Shown here piece by piece: positions 43,466 to 55,371 of a DNA stretch of 64,000 bases. A program made the translations under genes and the position numbers. The notes under the pieces were generated by a model. It was not told the DNA's origin. It saw only the letters and a list, made by a program, of their open reading frames with translations, and did no database searches. Within the stretch, counting starts at the first letter, position 1, and each line of letters starts with the position of its first letter. The stretch is from Xanthostigma xanthostigma (lineage: Eukaryota; Arthropoda; Insecta; Raphidioptera; Raphidiidae): positions 59,977,901-60,041,900 of the forward strand of contig OY754465.1 in the NCBI GenBank assembly GCA_963575645.1, written 5' to 3'.

Positions 43466-43974
43466 TTTATTTATAATGAAATAAATAAATTTAAAGTACC
43501 TAGTTGCGACTACTATAAAACTGCATACTTAATACATTTTTACAATTAGGGTTTTGAAAGTGGCAGTTCGTAACAATTTTTTCATTGCGAACGTTTAAAA
43601 GCATTTTAGATCGAGCCCTATATGAAGGACGAATTGCAAAGGGTTTCGTAACATTTCTACGAGCGTCAAATGATGCCTATTGAAGTCGTCACGAGAAAGA
43701 AGAAGGTAATTGTCCACGCACTCAAAACACGCCTTGTATTTCTTTTTTCGTAATGAACTTCTTACGTCATAAACAACGTTGGCCGTTAATTTAAGATAAT
43801 TAAACGTTTATATGTTCTGAACTCAGAATTGACCTTTGATAGTACTTAAACGTAACTTTATTATTTTAAGGAAACATGTTTTTATCAACCTGCAGACTAT
43901 TTTCAGTTGCTATCTTTTGTTTATGTTTTTGGGGGGGGGGGGGTGTTTCGCATATTTTTATCACATCATCAATG
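43466..43974. other. Unannotated spacer with poly-G
   Basis: No gene. An uninterrupted G13 run lies at 43931-43943, rare in AT-rich insect DNA and a likely place for assembly error. Confidence 0.55.
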
Positions 43975-44173
43975 AGCTCATACCAAATTGGTCTCCACGA
44001 AAAACGCATTTATTTTAACGCGACAATATATAGTCTATGTCCATCCTGAAGCTCCATTCTAAATATTGGTTGAAACAATTTTGAAATCGGACGAGTAGTT
44101 TCGGAGATTACCCTCTACATACATACACAAACTCACAAAATTCGCACTCTCTCATTATAATATTAGTATAGAT
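43975..44173 (-). mobile_element. Helitron-like fragment, family B subfamily
   Basis: 'accaaattggtctccacgaa', 'tagtttcggagattaccctc' and the terminal 'tataatattagtatagat' match 15541-15817 and 26208-26397. The CTAGT end is missing. Its last 8 bp are the target duplication of the hAT that follows. Confidence 0.65.
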
Positions 44174-44421
44174 CAGGCCTGTGCAAATGGCGGCCCGCGA
44201 AGCATTTTAGAAAAATAGTAACCTTTTTTTTTTTGCTCTCCAAATACGGAAATAGAATGTGAGGACCTTTTTTTTTTGCTCTCCGAATGCGCAAATAGAA
44301 TGTGACGATCTTTTTTTCTGCAAATTTTTGGCCCGCGGTCAAATTTTCGTCAGTCATCCGGCCCGCGGTCAAATTTTCATCAGCTATGTGGCCCGCCGAT
44401 CAAAAGATTTGTTCGCCCCTG
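44174..44421. mobile_element. hAT MITE, 248 bp, at a Helitron terminus
   Basis: A perfect 8-bp duplication GTATAGAT (44166-44173 and 44422-44429). Ends CAGGCCTGTGCAAATGG and TTCGCCCCTG with GC-rich 'ggcccgcgg' subterminal motifs. The centre holds two copies of 'tttttttttgctctcc' + 'aaatagaatgtga'. A relative lies at 58274-58588. No transposase. Confidence 0.93.
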
Positions 44422-44429
44422 GTATAGAT

Positions 44430-45190
44430 CATGAACTCTGTAACCAAGACAGCCAGCTCGAGCGTAGCGGTGGACCGATATCTGTCGCATTAACTAATAA
44501 TTATGGCGTCAGCTATTAGGTAACGCACACACGCTTATGGCTTACGTGTGTGTACTTTGGTAAGTATGGCAAAAACAGGTGGAAAGAACCGAAGTTTTCC
44601 CAGGCAGTGATAACAGGGCCATCTCGCGGGCGCCAGAAAACGGACTGTCTCGAAACACAGCAAGCATAGAAAGCTAGGTCTCCTAGTTACAGACCATTTT
44701 AAATGTTAATATTTTTGAAGCTGGAATGGTTCCGTCGCCCGATTGGCTGGAATTTTTGAGATAATATGCCTGCTTCTTTGTGGGATTAACAACGAGTCAA
44801 AGAAATTTCGAGTGTTTGATTTCATGCCCTTAAGATCTGTGTCGGCGTTGCATTATTAGTTACGCTGAATCAACATATTCCAAGCCCTGAGTCAACACAA
44901 ATTTATTATTTTATTGTGCACCTAACAAGTAAACATAAAACATAAATCAAAATTAAACTGTGACGTAAATTTATTCTCGGAAAAAAATGACCATAAATGC
45001 ATTTTATAGTATATGCAAGATTGCTTTATGCGCACACGGCACAGGTACCTACACACAATAACAAGTGAACACTGACATGAATATAGTATAATAAGTAACA
45101 ACAGGCATGAATGTAGGTCGGGGCGTTCTTTGTGCACGATCTTAAATATTGCCAACCTAACCGAGTACCTACACGGGTTGGCAGACGTTA
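44430..45190. other. Unannotated spacer
   Basis: No gene. 44715-44760 ('gctggaatggttccgtcgcc') is the inverse of 26845-26880. A 91-codon minus frame (44922-45197) has no recognisable motif. Confidence 0.5.
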
Positions 45191-45821
45191 CTTCCACCGA
45201 ACTAGCTGCTGCATGTTTTTCTATATGAAACTTGTCACCGGCAACGGAGCCAATTAGGCTTTCAGAGAAGCTCTATGTTTGGTACACTTGTTCCAGGATT
45301 GTCAGTAGAAAAATGGCCAGTGGAATAATATTTTAATGGCATCATTGAGAATGACTAATTTGGTTGAAGACTGAAAGATTTCCAGTCGAACGAAGTTCGG
45401 TATTTTTAGTTATTTACAATATCATTGTTTTTTGTTTATTCTTGAGGCCTTTGGGTAATTACTTAGTCTCCTTATTATCTTGAATCCAACACCGATTATT
45501 AACTGCACTTCCACCGAAACTAGCTGCTGCGTGTTTTTCTATATGAAACTTGTCACCGGCAACGGAGCCAATTAGGCTTTCAGAGAAGCTCTATGTTTGG
45601 TACACTTGTTCCAGGATTGTCAGTAGAAAAATGGCCAATGGAATAGCATTTTAATGGCATCATTGAGAATGGCTAATTTGGTTGAAGACTGAAAGACTTT
45701 CAATCGAACGAAGTTCGGTATTTTTTGGTTATTTACAATATACTTATTTGTTTATTCTTGAGGCATTTGGGTAGTTACTTACTCTCCCTGTAATCTTGAA
45801 TCCTGCACCGATTATTTAACT
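45191..45821. repeat. ~317-bp tandem duplication
   Basis: Two head-to-tail copies (45191-45507 and 45508-45821) begin 'cttccaccga' and end 'caccgattatt'. They differ by scattered substitutions and small indels but are clearly alike throughout. No coding frame in either. A recent segmental duplication. Confidence 0.9.
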
Positions 45822-48120
45822 TCTGGTTAATAATCAATGTTCGGATTTGAGACTAGGTAAACTGAGCAATAAAACCAAACCTGTGGCATTTGATGCCTAA
45901 TTTTAGTGTTAAGGGTCCCCGATCATTTGAGATTTTAATGTTTACGTGGTTGGAAGTTTCAAATGATGTGCAATTGAAGGTGTATCACTCTCTCACGTCT
46001 CAGTCGATTGCTGAACTGTGAATTAATTGCCATCAATCAAAATTTGTTTCATTTGCTGTCCATCTCGTAGTAAGATTGACAATCGTGTCAATCACGTAAA
46101 TATTGGCAATCGAAATTGACTGTCTCGAGGATACTTTATACTTATATCAGGTCTTATAGAACTTGATGAAGTTGTGATAATTGTAACGAATCCGATTGTC
46201 AAAAGTAGACTTAGTAATTCGACCTTCGATGCGACTAAATCAAATAAAAAATCAATCGATTATTCGATAATTCCCGATACAGCAGGGTTATTCCGTTTAA
46301 CGTGCCTCTTTTACGGACCGACTCGTTCGTAAAAACTAGACGATATTATGTACATTAAGATCTGAGGAGACTTACGAGGTGTAGCAAGAAAGAAACGAGA
46401 TTTGTCAGTGAGACAAATTATAACATTCAAAAATTGTTTTCTTCCGTGCTGAGAAACATTTTTCTTCATACCTTGATCGAAAGTACATACTTTCGGCATC
46501 AATTGTAAGGCGGAACGTCTAACATTTACGCATTGGTGAGATTACACGCACTGATGCGGGGAGTACGTACGTTCGGGCGACAGTTAAGAAAAAAATAACC
46601 TATCGACTGTTGTTTCCATAGCAACCCTATTACATTTTAGCTAATAGTCACGAACAGCTGTCATTCGTGTTTTTACGTAAAACCTCAAAGCTGCTTGCTT
46701 GGAATTTATCTGTATTTTTATATAATTAATAAGTAATTAATTAATTAATAAATAAGCGTACTTACGGCCGAGGTATGAAAAAAAATAGTATACACCACAC
46801 TGGCCAAAAATTTGATATTTTTACACTGCGCGCCATGATACCCGAGGCGAAGTCGAGTTTTTACTTCTCACGCAAAGTGTATCCTACGCTGTGCAGCCAA
46901 TGAAAAAATACGTTAAACAATGTTTAACCTCAAATTAATTAAGGTTTTTTTTTCTAATTGGTTTATGACTGCCACCAAGTGAGGATGAAGGAGAAGATGA
47001 AAATACATGAATCCATTCGTCTCGGTTGAAAATACACGAGTTTCTGCTGTTTATCTATCTGTATGTGGTTATCATATCTACATAATATATTGATCGTCCA
47101 GAAATGCTTTATGTCACTCAAATATGCGATAAGGCTATATAACTGGCCTGCAAGGGAGTCGTGTTTGGGGAACCCTGCATACATTTGTCTACAAATTAGG
47201 CCATTAATATTTTTACATTAGAGCCAGAGTGTTTCAATTTCGAACATTTATTTTAATTTTGTTCTGCGGCAAGCTTTTTGGAAAGACGAATTTAAAAATT
47301 CTTTTTGTGTATTCTTCGATACATTTCAATAATTGAACTGAACTCATTATTTAACGTGTTCCATTTAAGAATAGGCTTTGATGACCTCGACTGTTATTCG
47401 TCTATAATCTTTCTTTCTTTCCATTTAAGAAATCGAAGAGTGTCTAAAACCTGATCTAGTTTTAATAGATCGATGATTCAAAGGCAACTTTGATTTTGAA
47501 AGACATATTGCGCAAAGAAATCTTTCATTCCCGTTACATTTTTCAGATTCGTCGAGACAGTTTAGCAATCGATTGAAAGTACTCTGATTTTGATGTAGTT
47601 TAATTTTTTTCTTGTCACACCTCGTAAAGTATATATGGTTCTTGAAATCTTTAATGCCAGACTGAAGCACTCGCGTATTTCGAGTTGAACCCACTTACGA
47701 ACACGCAAGGGCGCCTTACCTTGGTGTATCATTTATTCAAGTGGTGTGATCCCATCGTCCTGCTGCCCTCCTGCTTCTGTCCTGCAACACAGACGCCGCC
47801 TTCTCTGACTTAATTACATTTGTTATTATCACGTTGGGCACCGCTTTATGACATTCATCTATAATACAGGGTGTTAAAAAACAGTCGTTAAATTTAGAAT
47901 GATACTCATTTAATAAACAACTAAAAAAGTCTTACATTCTTCTAAAAATAGTTTACGGATATAGGGATGCTAGTAGTAAACAAATTTTCAGTTTCAATTT
48001 TAATGTAGATTCTTATTAGTTTTACTTTGTTAAAATGCTAAATATTATTGTTATTAATTTATAGGACAATGTTTGCTATTGTTGTTGCATGAAACTGTCA
48101 TTGTTAAAATTACAATGCTA
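45822..48120. other. Long stretch without recognised features
   Basis: No gene, tandem array or terminal inverted repeat recognised in 2.3 kb. The longest frame is 47425-47694 (minus, 89 codons, lysine-rich, no family match). This is one of the least repeat-marked stretches in the window and could be unique sequence. Confidence 0.5.
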
Positions 48121-48471
48121 TCTACTAATACTATATTGTAAAACTCAAGAGTTTGTTTGGTTGAACGCGCTAATCTCAGGAACTATTGGTTTGAATTGAA
48201 ATTTTTTTTTTAATTGTCCATTTATCGAGGAAGGCTGTAGACTATATTATATCACTCTGTGACCAATAGGAGCGGAGCATCAATGAAAAATGTTGCAAAA
48301 TATAACTCAAAATTTGTCCGTTCGACAAGAACTTTTGAACGCTAACTCCGATCATTATGAAGTTTGGACACAATATATTCATCACGATAAACTAAGATGA
48401 ACGTGCGTACTCATGTCCGTCCCACCATTCGTTCTTTTGCACCCAGGTGAAATCGGGACGGGACCGCTAAT
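48121..48471 (+). mobile_element. Helitron-like element, family B, most complete short copy
   Basis: Starts TCTACTAATACTATATTG after an A, continues 'gagtttgtttggttgaacgc', 'ccatttatcgaggaaggctg' and 'gaccaataggagcggagca', and ends 'cacccaggtgaaatcgggac' + GGGACCGCTAAT (CTRRT form). 351 bp with no Rep/helicase. It lacks the tRNA-like insert of 9305-9947 and so serves as its reference. Confidence 0.75.
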
Positions 48472-49259
48472 ATAATATTAAAAAAAATAGTTTTCAATAA
48501 TGTCACTCTCGGGGCTTACACCCGAAACTGCCACTATCGCCGCGGATGACTTTATCAGATAGTCAACAATAACACATCATAGAATACGCGCATCGAAAGA
48601 TGGAGGCACCGCGTCATAGTAATAGCATAGGTGCCTGGCTTCATCTCTCACCGCGTGCCCTTAAAAAATCAATCATTCTCATAATAAAGCGTGTTTGTAA
48701 CTGTATTCCACATACTCCGAGAGCAAATTTTTTACATTAGGCTGCTATATTATGTCATAGCTACAATCATATAAGAAAGATTTCTGTTAAAATCGCCATT
48801 AACGCTAATGAACTAACGATAAAGGCTACTATTTAATATTTCTGGAATGACGATATTATGTCCCTGATGACCGGTTCTCTTGGAATAAATTCCTTTCTCG
48901 TAGTTAAACATGTTCATTGTTCTTTTGATGTGACAATATTTATGCACTGCACATCTTTTAAACGATTTGCGTATGGCATCTTCATAGAATTCCTCAACTT
49001 ACGTATGCAGCAAGAACTCTTTCAAACTCTTTTTAAATTCAACGTTCATCAATAATGAAACATGATGTATTCACCGTAGTATGGACATAAAAAACTTCTT
49101 TTAACAGCCAGCCATTCTGTCTTTTGATTGGCGTCTGGAACTTTAGCTTTAACACTTCTGGTTAACTTTCCATCTCATGACTCGCAATTGATAGTCGAGC
49201 TCATATTATGAAACGAACATTTTTTGAAGTGAGATTTCTATAGGGTACGTCATTGTCAG
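48472..49259. other. Unannotated spacer
   Basis: No gene. A 65-codon plus frame (48858-49055) has no recognisable motif. Confidence 0.5.
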
Positions 49260-49680
49260 TAAGAAGGAGAAGATTCCATGAGCGTAGCGTAGGAGTGCGG
49301 TAACACGTGAGTGGAATATTCTCCTTCGATCAATAGTCGCACATAATACTTTATTCAACTAGCACGAGTAATATGTAATCGGGGCCCGGATAAAAGAGGG
49401 AGAAATAATAAATCACTTCATTGATTGACGAACCCACCGCCCTCGAAGCACACAAGATGGCCCTGACTTTCTCTGAATTGCGATGCTGTTTTCATATATA
49501 CAAATCGCAACCGCGTTCCTATTGGCTATTGGTCCAGAAACTATGCTGTAATATATTACCGTACAGTTTCGGCTCATTATTCGCACTCTACGCGTCAACA
49601 TGAAGTAATTTATTATTTCTCCCGAATTTAGCTGCAGGGCCCCAAATTATATATTACTCACGCGTGTTGAATAAAGTTAT
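49260..49680. mobile_element. TIR element family H, copy 2 with its leading palindrome
   Basis: 49260-49350 repeats the 'gaaggagaagattcca' ... 'tggaatattctccttc' palindrome. From about 49343 the family H inverted ends follow (TTTATTCAACTAGCACGAG ... GTGTTGAATAAA). The interior is ~65 bp shorter than copy 1. No transposase. Confidence 0.8.
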
Positions 49681-49744
49681 TTATACAAAAAATAGAAAAA
49701 ATTAATTTTTTTTTAATTTTTATTTGTAGAATTTTAAGTATTGT

Positions 49745-49915
49745 TTATTTTTAGTATTAAAAATTTTCAAGATGCTCCAAATCCGGACTGAAACGTAAAA
49801 ATTATATAATAATAATAAATTTTTCCGACTAATTTTTGAGACTTAAGTATTAATAATTTATTAATATTAATAAACCTAAGTCTGAAAAAATAGTCGGAAA
49901 TTTTATTTATTATGT
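49745..49915. mobile_element. Penelope-like family D fragment with hairpin
   Basis: 'ctccaaatccggactgaaac' is the stem-loop part of the family D motif. It is followed by inverse words 'ttccgactaatttttgagac' and 'gtctgaaaaaatagtcggaa' around an AT-rich centre. A short fossil. Confidence 0.45.
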
Positions 49916-49920
49916 ATCTA

Positions 49921-50333
49921 CATTAACAGTGTTTATTACTAATTTTTTTAATAAACAAGTAAACTTTTATCATGTTATTTCGTAGATATAATAATAGTTC
50001 AAGGCCTACTCCGTGTCATGTGCGAGAACGGAGTAAGGCGGCTATGAAATAAGTGAATAAACGAATAAACGATATGATTTTGTTTTATGAAGTCGCGTGC
50101 ATGTATAGAGAAACAGAAGCAGATCGATAGTATTCGTAATAATAGTATTGTGTATACGCGGGCTATATGGATATAATAATAGTACCTTTAACCTTACCTG
50201 CTCGTGGTAGCAACGTCACATGCCGCTGGGATCGAACGCGCGGTCAACGATTTACACCGCTGCACATATTTATGTATGAAATTATGAATTGGATGCGATA
50301 CACACGACTTATGCATTCCAGGATACTCTGTAA
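49921..50333. other. Unannotated spacer
   Basis: No gene. 50205-50260 is GC-richer and faintly tRNA-like ('gctgggatcgaacgcg') but no fold was found. Confidence 0.4.
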
Positions 50334-50443
50334 TAATTGCAAGAATTCTGGAGACGAAAATATTCGTCGTGTTGGCCCCAAAAATAAGTCATAGGTGTAA
50401 ACTAAAAGTCTCCAGTTAAAAATTTCCGATGGTTTCTCTGGAA

Positions 50444-51602
50444 TACTGATGAGCAAAGTAAGACCAAGATACGGCTAAGAGCTGGCTACGGAGAAAATGG
50501 GTGACTCGGTGCAAAGCTGAAAATTTGCAGAATAATAGGAGATAGTACAAGTAAGTAGGGAAAACATTGCCAGAAGGCTAGGCGGAAGATAAAGAGCCGC
50601 CAGAAGGCGCTAATATTGCGAAAAATCAGTGCACTTCTGGCAATTTCTATAATTATTATGTAATTAAAAACTAGATTATATATTATATTATACATTATAT
50701 AGTTATAAGGGCATACTGAAAATTCAAACATGATAATATAATAATTACATTCGACAAATATTCCAAATTATTAATGTCATTTTGATAGAAATAAAATTAA
50801 ATAAATTAATAAAATTACGTTGTTATAACAACGTAATTTTGTGCACTGATTTTTCGCAACATTAGCGCCTTCTGGCGGCTCTTTATCTTCCGCCTAGCAA
50901 TTTTTTCCCTACTTACTTGTACTATCTCCTATTCTGCAAATTTTCAGCTTTGCACCGAGTCACCCATTTTCTCCGTAGCCAGCTCTCCGTCTAAGATAGT
51001 CTTGGTATCAATCTTAAACATGGGAAAAGTCGTTACTATGTGATGACAGTGACTGTTATTCTATAGTTACACAAAAATCACAGTGGAAAATCATCGTGAC
51101 TTTGTCACGTCGATCCCGGTCGGATGTTTCGTCGGCTACTCAGGTGGAGCGTTCGTCGTGACTGCGGTGATATAGAACAACATACGGTACTTTAGAACGT
51201 AGTTCCCTCTTGTCAGATCACAGTGATCTTTTTTGACGGCTGGTCACAGTAATTTTTTCATCGGGAAGTTATTTATTCCCCAACTGTAATCGATCTTGGT
51301 CTTGTTCTTGCTCAAATACTTCTAGTCTTGGTCTTGATCTTGCGTATTCAGTCTTGTACTTGCTCATTTAACATGTCTCTTTAATAATTTTACTAAATAC
51401 TATCATCATCAAGGTTTCTTATAGGTATAAATTATATACAATTAATGTTAATAATACCAAGTCTGAAATAGTCTTAGTATCGGTCTAAATCTTGCTTATT
51501 CGGACTTGGCCTTGTCCTTGCTCAAATACTTCTAGTCTGGGCTTTGATCTTGGTCTTGCTCTTGTGAAAAAGCAAGACCAAGACCGATTTTGTTCATCAC
51601 TA
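50444..51602. mobile_element. Non-autonomous hAT element I, 1159 bp, with nested fold-back
   Basis: Flanks CTCTGGAA (50436-50443) and CCCTGGAA (51603-51610) are a 7/8 match. Ends TACTGATGAGCAAA and TTTGTTCATCACTA (TAGTG form, hAT-like). Much of the interior is a 'tcttggtcttgc'-type simple repeat. A fold-back (50472-50992) is inserted near the left end. Another copy begins at 55372. No transposase. Confidence 0.8.
50472..50992. mobile_element. Fold-back element, 521 bp, 6-bp duplication
   Basis: Inverse arms of ~165-175 bp ('gagctggctacggagaaaat', 'gcggaagataaagagccgcc', 'cgaaaaatcagtgcac') around an AT-rich ~200-bp centre that itself holds 'acgttgttataacaacgt'. Flanked by AAGATA (50466-50471 and 50993-50998). 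The superfamily is not clear; no protein is encoded. Confidence 0.8.
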
Positions 51603-51800
51603 CCCTGGAACGATTAATCCAATTACAAAAGCTCTGGAGACGAAATTATTCGTCGTGTTGCCTCAGAACACGAGTCACGAAATAAACGGTGTAAAATCAA
51701 AAGCTTCCAGTGACGACTTTCCGATGATTTCTCTGGAACGATTAATCCAATTGCAAAAGTTCTGGAGACAAAAATATTCGTCGTGTTGGCACTGTTTTTC

Positions 51801-52321
51801 TACAAATGATTTTGTCAAGGTTTCGCCTGTAGGATTCTGGTGTTTACCCGAACCCTATAACTTTACAATAGCGTCGGGAGAGCTTTAATCGTTTTTAGTC
51901 GAGGCTTGAGGATTTGTGATGAAGAGTTCAGGGGGTATTTGCTCCTAACAGAATATTGACGAACGAAAAAACGGCACATATTCGTATGCTTTCGGATACA
52001 TGTTTTCTATTACCTATTTCTTTAGAACTTGATTCGCAGAACGCCAAAAATGGCTCCTTTGTAGAGATAGTTGCTGTTCCAGGAAGGCATTTGCTTCATC
52101 GCGCGCATATAGTTGTATAGAGATGTTGCAGAAGACAGCAAATCTTTCCCCAGGTATTCGCCATATTCAGAAGCGGATGTACATAAGGGGTAATAGGGCT
52201 AAGCCATGGATCCCCAACTGTTAAGGGCATAAAAAAGTTGAATTATTATCATACATTTTTAATACGTTTTCATTAACAATGATCATTATCATGGGTGAAT
52301 ATTGACAATTTTTTGGATGAA
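51801..52321. other. Unannotated spacer
   Basis: The 77-codon frame 51655-51888 begins in tandem repeat J and runs on; it has no recognisable motif and is not called. Otherwise featureless. Confidence 0.5.
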
Positions 52322-52615
52322 TTTATAATATTATTTGTTTATTTATTTATTTAATGACATAAACCCTACCGGCCATACAATATCAACCATTAAACAATAA
52401 TTTAATCAAAACAAAATATGTAATGACATTGTAGAATTTCAATTACAATTTTTTCATTACTGCTTGTTGAACAAATATGATTTACACATATTTTTATTTT
52501 TTTTAAAGATGAACTTTCTGTAATAGTTTGAAGCAGATCATTCCATAGTTTTGGGCCAAAAACATAAAATGAGATGGCACGACAGGCAGGTCATCAGAAA
52601 ACTCTGATTTTGATG
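52322..52615 (-). mobile_element. 5'-truncated LINE 3' end with (AAAT)n tail
   Basis: The minus strand encodes 'RAISFYVFGPKLWNDLLQTI' then 'TESSSLKKIKICVNHI' and a stop, the last part of a Jockey/CR1-like ORF2 ('GPKLWNDL', 'SSSLKKIK'). A stop lies in frame just upstream of this block. The 3' UTR ends in AAATAAATAAATAAAC (plus-strand (TTTA)n at 52329-52345). A short, dead fragment. Confidence 0.75.
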
Positions 52616-52659
52616 TTATTATAAAATAATTTTAAACCTCAATTTAAAGTTTACTAAAA

Positions 52660-52880
52660 TCAAATCTTTGATTAACGTCAAGTAAATAAAATTGTCGACC
52701 AATTTTTCTCAGACCATATATTGACAAAAAATAATAAAAATACAAATCAATATAACACAAGATAAAAATGTGGAATTTTTATCTTGTGTTATATTGATTT
52801 GTATTTTTATTATTTTTTGTCAATATCTATATGGTCTGATAAAAATTGGTCGACAATTTTATTTACTTAAAGATTACTAA
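52660..52880. mobile_element. Penelope-like palindromic fragment, family D
   Basis: Left 'aaatctttgattaacgtcaa' and 'aataaaattgtcgaccaatt', right inverse 'aattggtcgacaattttatt'. The centre is a hairpin of 'caatataacacaagataaaa' and its inverse. The CTGAAGA...GAAAC motif is not intact here. A fossil. Confidence 0.55.
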
Positions 52881-54527
52881 TCTAACAGAAATGGGGCCTC
52901 GTTGGTCATCAATAAGTCCTAGGCTCCGAAAAACCCAGATCCGCCCCTGGCTATTCTCGTGCACGCTGGTTTCAAATTTAACCTATAAGTTTCGTCAGTC
53001 CAAACATTCCTCACTAAAAATATACCAGAAAAACCGAGTGATGCTTTGAACGGAAGTTTACTTAACATCGGTGTGTATTCGGCTTTACAAGTTCGTGTCC
53101 ATCGAGCGTGTTGACTATTGAGCCGGTATAAGTAAAGGTTGTTGTTATTCTGCTAACAGGACGGGGCAATGTCGGGTCGTTTAACGTCAAAAAAGTCAAA
53201 TTTAAACTGGCCGTCGAAAATCAGATATTATTGGAATTGAACGGTTTTATTATATTTTATGGTACAGAAAATGCATTCGTTTTTTCTCCGAACTTTTAAT
53301 TTCAGAGTTTAGCGTTATGTAAAAGAAACTGTATAATGATGAGATGAGCCCAAACTTCGGTTTTCCTAAAATATTAATCTTACTTAATTTAAACACTGAA
53401 AACTAATAGACATTTGATAAGACGTGCGTGAACTGCGCACTTTCTTAATCTTTTTAACATGAATTCCACACTAGTCCAATTGCTTCTATTTACAAAAATA
53501 ATTATTAATCTATTTTCTTAATTAATTTATCTTCGCATTGTCAGGTAGATGTGAATTTGCTTTTGATGCGGAAATGTTCATTTTTCAATTGTTCTTCAGA
53601 TTTGTTTTGTGGAGGTGCTTATAGTGAAATCTTGCTAAAGTTACTCTAGCGTCTGATATTCATTATGAATCCCGTTTTTGAGTATAGTGAAAGAGGAAAC
53701 GAAGTTTTGGTTTTGGAAGGTGTAAAGTTTTCCTTTTCGAAAGTTTTAAAAAATGGCGAGTCATTTTGGCGCTGTGCTTTTAAAACTTGCAGAGCTGTTA
53801 AGTTTTATTTTTCTTTCCTTTGACCATAAATAATTATTATTATAATTGCCTGGTGCGCAGTTCGTGTACTGTGAATTTTTATGGTTTCTTGTCAGTGCGC
53901 AGTTCGAGGCCGGCGATTTGATAAATATTGGATATGAATAGGGCCTCTTATATCGGATAATCCTGAATTCCGGAACTGGTTTCGATATTTGGGTTTCAGT
54001 TTCGGAATTCAGTTAAGCAATTTGTGAATGACTTATATTTTTTTCTTTAATACCTTACTACCGAAATTTCGATATTAATTCCAGAATTGATACTTTTAAA
54101 AAGTGTTCTAAATTTCAGAATTGCGAATTCTCGGAATTTCGAAATGGAAGTCTTAGGTAACATTTCAACAATTACGTACTATTTTGGCATATCATTACAT
54201 ATTCTTCACCAATGGTTTACACATTGAAAAGGTGTGCTATAGGCTATAGTGTGTGTATTATAGTGTTAAAATTGTTCCCCTTTGTAAAATTATTTTTAAA
54301 CGTTAAGCATGCAAATGTGTATACCGCGTCCATTGTTATTAAACTGTATTCCCATGTATATAACGATCAATATTTGATGTCTTGCATAAAGAAGACTGAC
54401 ATATTATGTGTAAAAAATGTGGTGTCTAGCAGTGAGATATTTGAGGCAAATTTAAATGAAACTTAAGCATTGTTTTTTAACACTCAGAATCTCTTATTAC
54501 AATTAAATGTTTTGAACATCTATAGAA
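52881..54527. other. Unannotated stretch
   Basis: No gene is recognised. Frames at 52846-53049 and 54212-54466 (84 codons) lack motifs. 53950-54140 repeats 'ggaattc' and 'tcggaattt'-type words loosely. Confidence 0.5.
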
Positions 54528-54620
54528 CAGGGGTGTCAGACTGATTTTTCTAAAGGGCCATTTATAAGATTTAGGGTGTTTTATCGGGCCAGACTCTAAA
54601 TTCAAAACTAAAACACATTC
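54528..54620. mobile_element. hAT-type 5' end fragment
   Basis: 'caggggtgtcagactgattt' then 'ttctaaagggcca' and 'gggccagactctaaatt', a typical hAT terminus also present, eroded, at 26755-26840. A second hAT-like end, inverse of CAAGGGTGACCAACCTTT, lies at about 55100-55120, but no matching duplication joins them. Confidence 0.5.
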
Positions 54621-55371
54621 TAAATTAAAATCTTTATTTACTTTAAAATATTTGAAAATTAAGTGAAAACCAGCTGTTTTTATATGAGGTGTTTGCTTTT
54701 TTTATAACTTACTATTTAAAAGTAATCTTTTCTAATTGTCAAAAGATTTGAAAATTAAGTGAAAACCAACTATTTTATGAGGTACGCACAAAAATACCAT
54801 ATAATATACCTTGTGAGTAATTGTATTGCGACTCGTGTGACTGTTAAAACTTGCTGGCACTCGTTTTAAACATAATGCTACAGCTCGTCGTAATGTAACT
54901 CTAAACCCATTACAACTTTTAACCGTTTAAATAGACGACCTTGTATTACAACGCCACGATATTAGGTGGAATATAGTAGGTTTGTATAGTTTGTTGTAAA
55001 ATGCATTATATATGAATAAATTGTGATTGTTGTAGTTTGGCCACCATTTATGACTAATTTATCAGTTGTCAGTTATCGTGTGTTATCAACGATCGCGGGT
55101 GAAAGGTTGGTCACCCTTGGTTCGCAGCTGTATCTCACTTCAATTGGGTCAATATTATAATATTATATTGTACGTGAATATAAAGCATATAGTTACCAAT
55201 TTTATGTTGTGATAAAATATAGTTAGGTAAAGTCTGCTTTGGAACACTGAAAAAATAGGCCTGCGTAGTGTTCCGTAAGCATGCTAATAAAACGTATCAA
55301 TGGATACAGCTTTGGAATATGGAATTGGGGGATTATAAATTAAAAGCATCCAACAATTGAATAATTGAAAT
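54621..55371. other. Spacer with a short duplication
   Basis: 'tgaaaattaagtgaaaacca' occurs twice (about 54652 and 54749). Otherwise no gene or recognised element apart from the hAT-like end near 55110. Confidence 0.5.

Larger units (their letters stand above)
50334..51800. repeat. ~131-bp tandem repeat J, split by a hAT
   Basis: Units contain 'tctggagacgaaaatattcg', 'tcgtgttggc', 'ccgatggtttctctggaa' and 'cgattaatccaattgcaa'. Starts of 'tctggagac' are at about 50347, 51632 and 51763; the last two give a 131-bp period. The hAT at 50444-51602 sits inside the first unit. Confidence 0.75.

Noticed and set aside
47425-47694. 89-codon minus-strand frame with several cysteines
   Set aside because: Cysteines do not form a known finger pattern, there is no good start, and no related sequence is seen.
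48509-48580. Possible second tRNA-like sequence ('cggggcttacacccgaaact')
   Set aside because: It resembles the T-arm region superficially, but no A box or cloverleaf could be traced.
50205-50260. tRNA-like GC-rich stretch
   Set aside because: B-box-like word only; no acceptor or D stem found.
54212-54466. 84-codon plus-strand frame
   Set aside because: No motif and no splice or promoter support; ordinary length for AT-rich DNA of this size.
54528-55120. A single hAT spanning 54528-55120
   Set aside because: Both ends look hAT-like, but the flanking 8-mers do not match, so they are more likely pieces of two different elements.
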